DNA of 15,622 nucleotides, taken from NCBI GenBank assembly GCA_019677205.1, contig JAAMXY010004909.1, positions 1 through 15,622 on the forward strand, written 5' to 3'. The DNA is from Pinguiococcus pyrenoidosus. Its lineage: Eukaryota; Sar; Pinguiophyceae; Pinguiochrysidales; Pinguiochrysidaceae. Below, piece after piece: positions 1-9,359 of the stretch. Made by a program: the position numbers and the translations under genes. Below the pieces are notes generated by a model that saw nothing but the letters and a program-made list of their open reading frames with translations, searched no databases and was not told the DNA's origin. Position 1 is the first letter of the stretch. Every line of letters starts with the position of its first letter.

Positions 1-3000
1 CGGCAACGTACAAGAGCCGCTTCGGTGCACCAGGTGGCAACGCAGGCGACCAAACAGGAGATCAGAAGCTTCTTCCGCCAGGACTCACCGAGAAGGAGCA
101 ACTCCAAAACCCCAAACGTTGATGCGTTGACGATACCTGCTACGCTTCCCTCTGCGCCTCTGAGCCATTTCCGCCCGGCGGCGCCGCTTCAACCAGTTCA
201 AGCTGGCGGTGGTGGTGGTGGCGGCGGAAGAAACAGTAGGTCTGCGGTTGTGGCGAAGGCGCCAAGCTTGTCGGAGCAGCGAGAACAGCGCGAGCGGATG
301 ATGAGCGGCATCTTGGAGGCAGACCTGCCCCGTGCACAGCAGATTGCGAAAGCACTGGGGAGAGGAACGCAAGCTGATGCCCCGTCCACTTCAGAGGGCA
401 CGAGACGCGCTCCTCATGGAAATCGAGTGGAGCAATTCATTCGCAATGGTCTCCTGCTCGATCGGTCCGACGCTGAAGCCTTCTTGCTCAGAGAAGCGCG
501 TGTCCACGAACACAGGCTGCGACCGATGCTGAAGGAGATTGCCGCTCTGCAGACCGAAGCGCTTCGATCCCACAAGGCCCAGGTGAAGCACTGGAAGAGC
601 GAGTTGAAGAGGCGGCGAAAAGAGTACGCGCAGCACGATGGAGAACGCCAGCAGCTTTCGCTGTCCGCGGCAAATTGCCAGGGGCGACTAAAAGGCTTGA
701 GCATTCCCCTAGCAGAGCCCCAGTACGAGGCGCCTCCGGCGCTTCCACCACTCGACTACCCAAGCTTCCCAGAGAGCAATGACGCCAGCGGCGCAACCGC
801 CCTCACCGGCGCCGAAGTGGACGCCATCGTACGGCAGCTGGAGAGCGGCCAAGTGGACGGTCTCGCCGTCAGTTTTCCCGGTGCAAAATGGCCCAACCCC
901 GCGCAAAAGAGAGAGATCGGCGCAGCGCTGCTGCGCCGCCGCACTGCTCTTGACGCGGAGCGCCAGGAGGAATTGGGCAGGCGGCGCCAAGAGGAGACGG
1001 CCTTCCAGACGCTGCATGCCAGGTGGGAGGCCGACGAAGCGCAGCGGCAGAGAGACGTGGTGGTCGCAACGCGTGAAGCGCAGCTGGCGCAGATGGTGTT
1101 GGAGCAGAGCCACGCGGAATGCGAGGCCTCCGCCGCTCTGAGAGCCGCGGCGGAGGCGGAGCTGCAACACGAGGCGGAGAGCTGGAGAGCGCAAGAGCAG
1201 GCGTCGCGCGGCTTCCAGGGCCTCCACCTGCGCCAGCTTGTCGACGCTCGTCGCCAGATGCTGCTGGTGCAGAGGTTGCAGCACGAGCTGCGCCACACAC
1301 TAGAGGAACTCTCCCGCGCCCGCCGTATGAACAAGGCACACTGGAGCGCCAGGCATCAGCAGCAGCTTCTGGTGGAGCAGGCTCGGCGCCTCGCCGCGTG
1401 TCGAGAACAGCTGCTGCGCATCCGAGAGAGTCTGGTGGATGAGGGCCGGCGTCGCCGCCAGCTCCATCACGAGGAGCTGTCGTTGGTGCAGAGCGAAGTT
1501 TGGCGTCTCCGCGAGGAAAGCGCCATGGTGGCGGAGGCGGCCGATACGGCCGAGTTGCTGGCGTCGGCGGCGGCGGAACGACAACTTGCCATGCGTTCGT
1601 ACTACACAGCGCTGGCGTCGGCAAGGGAAGACGACGACGACAGCCAAACGGAGGCCGAAGTTCTCAAGCGGAGATCCGACCACGTCGCCGCGGCGACGCG
1701 CGCCAGGACCGCCATGCGGGAGCGCCATCAGCGCCTGCGGGCCTTGCTGCTGGATGAGCGCCTACGAACGGGCAGTCGACGTTTTGCCGCCGACGCGACC
1801 TTGAGTGCCGACTACAGGCGGCTTCGCGAGGCGCTCGCGGCGCTCAAGCGCCGATACACCAGGAGAGAGGCGGCGTTGCGCCGTCAGCTTGAAGCCCCAA
1901 AGAAGCAGAACGACGAGCAGGCGCTGCGCCAACTCCGCCACGAGCTGCGAGCTCTGAAGGCGGTGTCCGCGGCGGAGATCTCCGCGCTGCACGAGACGGG
2001 CGAGCGCAGCGTGCAGCTCCTGAAGGCAACACTGGCGGCGGAGCAACAGAGTGCCGCCGACCAAAGGCGGCGCCTCGAAGACGCCCTGGACGCTCTGCAC
2101 ACTGACTTCGTCGACACGCGCCGTCGCATGAGCAAGGCCCTCGACGCCGCCCAGCACCAGGCACAACAAGCGGCAGAAGTCAACAAAGCTCTGCGGAGAG
2201 ACCTGGGTCTCCAGGCGTTCCAGCGCCAGCTGGCCGAGCAGGAGCTGCAAAACGTCATGTGGCGCTGGCGCCACGAGAGCGACGCCCTCCGCAGCGAGCT
2301 GCGCGCGGAACGGGCACACACGGCGCGCCTGGCGTTGTGGGTGTCGGCGTTGCGCGCCGACGCCAGCAACTACCAGGCCATCATCCAGCGCTTGCACGAT
2401 GACTTGGCGCGGCAGGAGCAGAGCTTCAAGGCGGCGCTGCGCCAGCGGCGCTATGAGCTGTGGACGCAGGAGACGGCGCTGCAAATCTTATGCCAAGATG
2501 CTTTGGAGCTGTTCTTGTTCTTTGCGCGGCGATGCGCAACACTGGCAGGTAGTGGGCGCGGCCACAACGACGCGCTGCGCAAGGTGGGGGCGGTGGAGGT
2601 GTTCACGGCGTTCTGCCGGGCGCCGCGGCTGGAGCTGCGGCGCCTGGGGGCCAAAGTGCTGGCCAACCTGGGCTGGAACGGCGTGTTGGACGCCCGAGTC
2701 GTGGCGTGGGACATCAGGAAGACTTGGCGCCTCTTTGTGCAAAGAGTCATCCCGGTGGAGCTGGAGCGGCTCAAGCGCCTCGACGCCGATTTCGACGACA
2801 AAACCTCCAGCGGTGGGACAGACCCCTACACAGCGCCGCCCAACATGAGCACGCGCGCGCAGGTCCGCGCGCGGCGCCAGTGGGCCTTGAGGCGGCGTCG
2901 CCAGCTGGAGAGTCCCAACCTCGACAATCTCAAGTTGTTGGCGCCCAAGGCCACCGTCGACGCCCTGGTCGCCCTGCTTAAGACCACCCAACCCGTGGAC

Positions 3001-5232
3001 TGGGCCACCACGCGCAGCGTGGCGCTGGCGCTCAGCGTGGCGGCGTTTGACGCGCAGAATGCCACGGTGCTTGGAAGCCAACTGCATGTGCTTGAGCATC
3101 TCGTGCGGCTCTGCGACGTCGCAGATGTAGAGGTGCAGATGCACGCGGCGACGGCCATCGCCAACTTGGCGTTCCAGCACCCTTCGAACCAAGAGAGACT
3201 CGGCGAGGTGGGCGGCGTCGACGCCGTGCTGCGACTGTGCGACAGTCGCGATGTGGACGCGTTGGAAGCGGCCACCGCCGCTCTGGCCAACTTGGTGTCG
3301 AGCTGCCCACACAACGCCAAGCTCGCGGCACTGGGATACCAGGAACGGGACGCCTTAACGCTGGGGGCGTCGGCCAACGTTGCCGTCGCGCGGCCATTGG
3401 AAGGCAGCGCTCCCGGGGTTCAGCACGAAGGCATTGATACCGATGTTGGCGGCGCCGGCGGCGCAGCAGTGCTGCTTCGCGTGCTGGCGACGGCCAAGGC
3501 GGCTAACTTGACGGACGTGGAGCAGATCAACGAGACGCATGCCAACGCGGCAGAGGCGCTCGCCAACATCACCAGGCACATGGGCGCCACGGTGTCTCGG
3601 CAGATCCACCAAGTCGGTGTGGGACCGCTGGTGCTTCTCCTGGGCTCCGGCAACCTGCGCGTCCTGCGCTTCGGCGCTCTCCTGCTCGGCAACGTGGCGC
3701 TTTCCGACGACGAGCGCAGAGTGCTTGGCATGAGAGGCGCGGTGGAGGCGCTCGTACGGCTGGTGGAGCAGGATGACGACATTTGCAAGTGCAATGCCCT
3801 GTGGGCACTCTCCAACCTCGCCTGGGACGCTGCCAACCAAGAGCGCATCGGGAGGTACCTGGGCGAGCTGCTGCAGCTCGTGGACGCCAGGCCTGCCTCT
3901 TTGGCATCAGCCGCCATGGCGGTCGTCGCCAACATCATCTACTATCACCCGGAGAACCGCGCGAGGCTTCACCGAGCTCAGGACGCGACCCAAAAGGTTT
4001 GCGACAAGCTCGGGGAGGCGGAGACGCCGGAGATGCAGGAGGCGGCGCTCAGGGCGCTGGTGAGTCTCACCTTCACCGAGGAAATCAACCGACACATCAC
4101 TGCGATGAAGGATGGTCAGGTCATGCCCAGGCTGATCGAACTGCTTCAGCCGGCCAGTTCGGCCATACTCCACAAGTACGCGCTTATGGTGCTGGTGAAC
4201 CTCTGCACGGACGACGAGAACAAGCGCCGCATTCTCCAACTCAACGGCGTCGAGCCTCTGGTCGAGCTGCGTGCGGCGAGCAACCAGCAGGTCGCAGAAC
4301 TCGCCGGGCACCTGCTAGAGCTCTTGGCTGACATCACCTCTCAAGAGGATCTGGCGCGGAAGAAGCACCATCTCGGCCTCGGATCGATGATTGGCATCCT
4401 CCTTCGCGGCGAGACGGGCGTGCTTCGAAAGCTGGCCTGCGAGACCATTGCAGAAGAGGTCTGGCTGCAGCCGTCACAGCAGCAGTTCGTGATGCAACGT
4501 GGAGGACTTGCTCCGATAGTCGATATCGTGGAGAACGCCGCCGAGGAAGCGCAGGATGTCACTCTCGCTGCGCTGTGGGCCCTTCGGAACCTCGCCTTCG
4601 ACAACCTCCGCGCAAAGGAGGAAATCGGCGCCCTCGGTGGAGTGGAGGCCCTCTGCGCTCTCCTGACCTTCACGGATCCGCATGGAAACCCGAAGCATCT
4701 CGCGACACCAAAGACTGAAAAGGCGCGCAGCGCAGAGAACCTTGTCGCGAAGGAAGCAGTGCTGACCGCGTTGATCAATGTCGTGGCCGAGCACCAGCGG
4801 AACTCGCAGAGGGTCCTGAGCGCCGCGCTGGATCCCCTCATCGAGCATGCCGACGTCGTGCTTCCCTTGGTGCACGGCGGCGCGAGTGCCTTCCCTGTCG
4901 CCGAGCCTTGTGCAGACGCCGCGGGAGATGGCAGCTCGGCGCCAGCTTCGAGGGGCATGATGAACCGCATTCAAAGCGACGAGGCGTTCGGGAAGTCCAT
5001 GGCGAGAGCGAGGAACGACCTGGTGCGGGTGAACCAAGCGCTGGCCACAAGTCTGCTGCAGATGCTGGGCAGCTTCAGCTTCATTCCTTGCGGGAACTGT
5101 GGAGCCGTCAACAAGGGCGGTGTACGTTGCTGGAAATGCGGCCACGGAATTAGCCTTGCGGTGCCCAGCTTCCCAAGCGCGAGCGCAACGAGACGAGGGG
5201 ATCAGCGGGCGTCGAGTGCGGAAGTCATTTGA
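1..5232 (+). CDS. Coiled-coil / armadillo-repeat protein with C-terminal zinc motif (5'-partial)
   Basis: The frame is open from the first base of the window, so the true start probably lies upstream. The first in-frame ATG is at 298 and the stop is TGA at 5230-5232. Residues are counted from base 25. Residues 1-140 are low-complexity, with an eight-glycine run near 61-68. About 150-815 is rich in Q, R, E, A and L and reads as a long coiled coil. From about 819 come armadillo/HEAT-like helices, best between 975-1100 and 1170-1590, with typical signatures such as ALWALSNLAWDAANQERIG and ALWALRNLAFDN. Near the end, Cys1689, 1692, 1702 and 1705 form CX2CX9CX2C, a zinc-ribbon or RanBP2-like knuckle. 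Armadillo arrays bind proteins, so a scaffold role is inferred; a ciliary or cytoskeletal role is possible but unproven. At least 5.2 kb without an intron is unusual beside its intron-bearing neighbours. The family is not recognised beyond its domains. Confidence 0.88.
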   Translation, partial: RQRTRAASVHQVATQATKQEIRSFFRQDSPRRSNSKTPNVDALTIPATLPSAPLSHFRPAAPLQPVQAGGGGGGGGRNSRSAVVAKAPSLSEQREQRERMMSGILEADLPRAQQIAKALGRGTQADAPSTSEGTRRAPHGNRVEQFIRNGLLLDRSDAEAFLLREARVHEHRLRPMLKEIAALQTEALRSHKAQVKHWKSELKRRRKEYAQHDGERQQLSLSAANCQGRLKGLSIPLAEPQYEAPPALPPLDYPSFPESNDASGATALTGAEVDAIVRQLESGQVDGLAVSFPGAKWPNPAQKREIGAALLRRRTALDAERQEELGRRRQEETAFQTLHARWEADEAQRQRDVVVATREAQLAQMVLEQSHAECEASAALRAAAEAELQHEAESWRAQEQASRGFQGLHLRQLVDARRQMLLVQRLQHELRHTLEELSRARRMNKAHWSARHQQQLLVEQARRLAACREQLLRIRESLVDEGRRRRQLHHEELSLVQSEVWRLREESAMVAEAADTAELLASAAAERQLAMRSYYTALASAREDDDDSQTEAEVLKRRSDHVAAATRARTAMRERHQRLRALLLDERLRTGSRRFAADATLSADYRRLREALAALKRRYTRREAALRRQLEAPKKQNDEQALRQLRHELRALKAVSAAEISALHETGERSVQLLKATLAAEQQSAADQRRRLEDALDALHTDFVDTRRRMSKALDAAQHQAQQAAEVNKALRRDLGLQAFQRQLAEQELQNVMWRWRHESDALRSELRAERAHTARLALWVSALRADASNYQAIIQRLHDDLARQEQSFKAALRQRRYELWTQETALQILCQDALELFLFFARRCATLAGSGRGHNDALRKVGAVEVFTAFCRAPRLELRRLGAKVLANLGWNGVLDARVVAWDIRKTWRLFVQRVIPVELERLKRLDADFDDKTSSGGTDPYTAPPNMSTRAQVRARRQWALRRRRQLESPNLDNLKLLAPKATVDALVALLKTTQPVDWATTRSVALALSVAAFDAQNATVLGSQLHVLEHLVRLCDVADVEVQMHAATAIANLAFQHPSNQERLGEVGGVDAVLRLCDSRDVDALEAATAALANLVSSCPHNAKLAALGYQERDALTLGASANVAVARPLEGSAPGVQHEGIDTDVGGAGGAAVLLRVLATAKAANLTDVEQINETHANAAEALANITRHMGATVSRQIHQVGVGPLVLLLGSGNLRVLRFGALLLGNVALSDDERRVLGMRGAVEALVRLVEQDDDICKCNALWALSNLAWDAANQERIGRYLGELLQLVDARPASLASAAMAVVANIIYYHPENRARLHRAQDATQKVCDKLGEAETPEMQEAALRALVSLTFTEEINRHITAMKDGQVMPRLIELLQPASSAILHKYALMVLVNLCTDDENKRRILQLNGVEPLVELRAASNQQVAELAGHLLELLADITSQEDLARKKHHLGLGSMIGILLRGETGVLRKLACETIAEEVWLQPSQQQFVMQRGGLAPIVDIVENAAEEAQDVTLAALWALRNLAFDNLRAKEEIGALGGVEALCALLTFTDPHGNPKHLATPKTEKARSAENLVAKEAVLTALINVVAEHQRNSQRVLSAALDPLIEHADVVLPLVHGGASAFPVAEPCADAAGDGSSAPASRGMMNRIQSDEAFGKSMARARNDLVRVNQALATSLLQMLGSFSFIPCGNCGAVNKGGVRCWKCGHGISLAVPSFPSASATRRGDQRASSAEVI
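5089..5139 (+). other. Zinc-binding motif CX2CX9CX2C encoded near the end of the armadillo protein
   Basis: The codons give two CXXC pairs separated by nine residues (CGNC, then CWKC). The spacing fits a zinc ribbon or a RanBP2-type finger. It lies about 30 residues before the stop, after a linker that follows the armadillo array. Zinc binding is inferred from spacing only. Confidence 0.7.
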
Positions 5233-5264
5233 CGGTGGCACTTCTTTACAAGTCTACGATCGGC

Positions 5265-5322
<58 letters not shown>
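5233..5322. other. Convergent intergenic gap (90 bp), probably overlapping 3' UTRs
   Basis: The TGA of the armadillo gene (+) and the TAG of the sorting-nexin gene (-) are only 90 bp apart, and 57 bp of that is a CTG tract. The 3' UTRs of the two genes must be very short or overlap. On the minus strand a TGTAAA lies at about 5246-5251, which could serve as a poly(A) element for the sorting nexin. No AATAAA is present in the gap. Confidence 0.7.
5266..5322. repeat. (CTG)19 / (CAG)19 trinucleotide microsatellite
   Basis: Nineteen perfect CTG units are read on the plus strand. On the minus strand this is (CAG)19, starting directly after the TAG stop of the sorting-nexin gene and in the same frame, so it would encode polyglutamine if the stop were passed. 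On the plus strand it lies 33 bp after the TGA of the armadillo gene, in its presumed 3' UTR. Confidence 0.97.
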
Positions 5323-5324
<2 letters not shown>

Positions 5325-7171
5325 ATCGCTTCGCAATCGCTCTCATTCCATGCACATTTCTGCTCATGTCGGGGAAGAGCTCACACCAGAAGAGATCCAG
5401 GAGCGTATAGACAACAGACCTCAGCAGCACCGGGCACTGGATGAACTCGTAGAAGTGCATTGCTCCGGTGAGAGCCGTGTTGTAGCCCACCAACGTCGTG
5501 ATGGCGGACGGCAGGGCCCCCGGCAGACTTGCACACAAGCTGTTCCGCGTGCTCGCTCGCTCCTCTTCCGAGGGGGGTTGCCGGGCGCCCATGAAGCGGC
5601 CGTCGGGGAAGATCTTCCCTCGGACCCACCTCACGAATCCGCTCAGTCTCGCCGACGTTGACAGGCTCTGGTACCGCGCCTCCAGCGCGCTGATCATGGA
5701 CGAGCTGAAGAGCACGCTCGCTGCACGGCGGACAAGGTGGATCGTTGACCGTCGGGCGATACCGCTGCGATTCAGCTGGAACAGCTCCGTAGCAAGGCCG
5801 AACACGGCGGCTTCGCACGCTTGGAGTTCGAAGGGGTTGAATCGAAACTTTGGCCACTGCGCGGCACGGGCGTTCCCCTGGAGATGCCCCGTGGGTCGCA
5901 AGCGTCCTCTGGTCTGTTGCAGATCGCTCTCGCTGACGCTTCTCGGCCCGTCCACCCTCCCCGAGGGACGAGCAGTCTTCGGACCCGGATTGTGGACCCC
6001 GCGGGCCACTGGATGCGCTGCGATCGCCTCCGAGGCGTCGTCCGACGTATCTTCCTCACGCAGCAGGTCCTCACTAACTACCCTACCGATGTGCACGACG
6101 GCTGTGCTATTCGCGCCCTCGTGGATGGCCGCAGCGGACACGGGAAGCGGTCGACTAGGAGACAGAAATATGCGCATCTCCGGCATCGCGGCGACGACGG
6201 GATGGCGCAGCAGGCCGACAAGGTATCTGTCCAGCGCGCGCCCGCGTTTCAGAATAAACCTCTCATCCAGGTTGAACATCATTTTCTTCTCGGGAAGACT
6301 GGGCAGCGTGCCCAGAATCTCTGCTCGTACTTGTCCGCGTATCTGGTCGTGCAGCGTCTTGAAATCGTTGTATCGCCTCTCTATCCTCCAGACCGCTGCG
6401 CCACTCTGCACGCCACTGACGTGCTTCGCGAGCTCTTGGCTGCTGCTGGTGCCGCTGTGCGGCGTGTATACCAAGGTGTCGTCCTCCTCCACGAGGACGC
6501 CATCTTCTTCCTCCTCGTCGTCGTGTTCATCATCGGCAGCCTCATCGCCGCCTTCTTCGTCGTCTGCATCCAAGCTAAAAGCCGACGACTCGGTCGTGAG
6601 CACCCCTCCAGCCTGCGCTCGAGCATCGGTCGCGTGGCCTAGCCCCCATGCCCCGGAACGAAGCCGGTTCCGAATGCTTGGGAGGAAGGGGAGCTCTCCC
6701 GAGTCCGACACCGTCCCGACTGCGATTTCGTAGACGACCACTCGCCTCGGAGCGATCGTGAGGCCCACATTGCGCTGCATCGTGCGAATGCGGTAGTTGG
6801 ATACTCTCGCAAAGAGCCTTCGTCGCCCTGCCAACCCTCCCAAAGCGGCGAACTGCTGCCGCGCCCTTTCAGGCGACAAAGCTTCCGCAGCCATGTCGAG
6901 CTCTGAAGGACTTGAAGACCTCTCACGAAGCCTTCGGAGATCTAGGCTGTGGGACGCGAGAATGTCGAAACCCCACGACTTGCTGGCCGACTGCGGGGAA
7001 GCTGGTGGGTTAGCATCGCGTGAGGAAAGCGGATGCCAAGCCGCAGTCCTACCTGAGGCACAGGAAGGTCGTCGGACGACCGCCGTCGGACTGGTATCAC
7101 GAGGCTTGATGCTCTTGAAATGGTATTGAATAGCAGAGATCCTTGGTCGGTCTCCCGCTCGCTGCCATCGC

Positions 7172-7208
<37 letters not shown>

Positions 7209-9325
7209 GTCGTGGTCGTCGTCTTCGTTGTTGCTGTCCACTGCGGGGCCCGACGCAGTTGCTAGCCCCGCACTTGCAAGGTACGACGCGTAGTTTAACG
7301 ATGACTTCACCAGGGTGGACCCCATGGTTATGGGGTTCAGACTCGCCAGAAAGAGTCCACTGTCAGCCCCGGCTGCGCTCAGATTCTGATGCACGTGCGA
7401 TCCGGCAACCAAGAAGGAGAGGTCGCCCACTACCTTCACGTCGTGAAGTGGCCGCAGGATACTCAGCAGCTTCAACCCATCCTCGTGCACGCGAAGCAGA
7501 GCAGAAGCCTCGTAGTGCTCGACGAGCTTCTCCCTCTCGTTGATCGCTGCCGCGAGCACGTCGTACAGCTTTCCCTCGAGGATTGCAACCGAAATCCAGC
7601 AACGCTCGTGAAGAGCGTCCGTGTCTGCCAGGGTTCCCGAGTTGGTACTCTCTGCCAAAGACCCGTGAGGCGGATCTTGGTGCGCAATGGTGACTAGGCC
7701 CTCTCTCAGGAGCTCGATCTCGGCATTGCTCAGCATCTTCGCATCAATCACGCTGTAAATCTCGGCCATCTTCACCCGTTCTTCGGCTGTGTTGCCTCGT
7801 ATCAACCTCTGAAAGCTCTCGAGGAAGCCTGGCGCACTGTCAAAGTATCTAGCGTCTATGAGGAACTCTCCCTCCTCCCTTCGTTGGGCCTCCGCCTGCA
7901 CCTTCTCGTCAGCAAAAGGCGGGCCTGCGTGAGGTCCGGCATTGCCGTCCGAGCTTCCTCTTTCATGACTCGGCGACACTATGCCGGACCCTGCCGCCGG
8001 GAAGGTGCTTCGTCGGCCGGAAGCACCTGGGCGCGGACTTCCACTTGCTGGGAGCACCTCGCCGTCCGCGGAAGAAGCGAGGGGATTAATGACGTTGAGC
8101 GAGGAGCGCTGGCTGGACCCTCCGCGGTAGCCGTGCAGTAGGACATGATGGACAGCATCCACTATATGATACAAGGCGCGATCGCCACCTGGATGCAACT
8201 TCAACGAGCTCATGCCGTCCTCAGGAGCGCTCACTTCTTCGGTGAGATCCTGGATTCTCATCACGGCGGCTTGAAGCTCAATTATCAAGCAGCGGCGCTC
8301 CTGCACCACGATGAATGCCTCGTCGGAGAAGGATTCGCCAGCGTCGACCTCTTGGATGGAGCGTTCCGAAAGAGCATTGCTGGACAGTACGTCCGTGCTT
8401 TGCTTATGAATTTCATGAATTGGCGACGCTACGGCTCGTTCTCTCCACCACGGAGCGAACCACGAGCTCGACTGCTTGATCGGCGATCCTTCAGAAGCCT
8501 CCGAGTCGGCTCCCTCTTCCAAGCTCCTCGATGCATCCTCGTCGTCGGGATCACAGGCTTCTCCAGCCTGCGTCGGTCTCTCACGAACTTCCACGCTGTG
8601 TATTGACGAGCTTGACAGCCGGCGTGACATCCTGCGGGTCGTGGAGATTACGGGCCTGCTCTTGACCGGGTGGCGAAGCTCTTGGACCCCGTCTGCTTCG
8701 GCTGCGTCTGCTGCGCCCCCTGCGCTCTCTTCGGATCGCGGCGTTGCCTTCGAGGCGGCTGTCAAGCCTCCGGCAGCGCTCTCGCCATCGCATGCAATCG
8801 GACCAACGGAAGGCTCCGCCTCGTGGGTGACCGACTCCCCCTTCACGTCCGGATGCTCGTTCTCGCTTACTTCTGCCTTTCCATCTGCAACTTCAGCGCG
8901 ATGGTTCACGGCCCGATTGCCGCCAGGCTTTTCTCCTTCGTCTACAGGTGTGCTTGATTCGGTGCTGTCACCCTTGGTGTCTATCTGGTTCTTCAGCTCG
9001 CCGGAGCCGTCAGAGGTCGCCGCCGGGAGCTCCTCTCGGGTTGCAGACGGCCCCTGCTCCTGTCGTCTCTCCGACGCGATTGCGCCTGAAAAGGGTCTGA
9101 ACTGAAGGCCGTTCGTCAGAAAGTTCAGCTGTTCCAGAAGCTCTGCCAGGGTCCTGAATCCATCGCTCAGCACGAACAAATGATCAATGTAGAAGTCGTC
9201 CCTCTCGAAGTACTGAAAGTGACGCGGTTCCAGTCGCAATCGAAGGTGCTTGACGATTGTGGCGCTCCTACGTCCTTCGACATCAACGGCACGCTTCTGG
9301 TCGTCGTCGGCACGCTTCTCGTCGT

Positions 9326-9359
<34 letters not shown>

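Noticed and set aside
709-2484. Several minus-strand open frames opposite the coiled-coil part of the armadillo protein
   Set aside because: They are Leu/Arg/Ala-rich mirror frames of a Gln/Arg/Ala/Leu-rich coiled coil and carry no independent signal.
5266-5322. Polyalanine or polyleucine reading of the CTG tract on the plus strand
   Set aside because: It lies after the armadillo stop codon and the short plus frames covering it show no other coding sign.
5323-5325. TAG as a sense codon (altered genetic code)
   Set aside because: No exon I built contains an in-frame TAG, TAA or TGA that had to be read as sense, so the standard code is the simpler reading; the readthrough idea is kept only as a finding.
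5498-6733. Long plus-strand open frame (411 codons) opposite the sorting-nexin PX region
   Set aside because: It is antisense to clear PX and nexin-C coding sequence, its composition is Ser/Arg-rich as expected of a mirror frame in GC-rich DNA, and it shows no known motif.
6942-7052. Tail of the first sorting-nexin frame read without splicing
   Set aside because: It includes the 62-bp intron; splicing restores an uninterrupted frame through PX and nexin-C, so two separate genes are unlikely.
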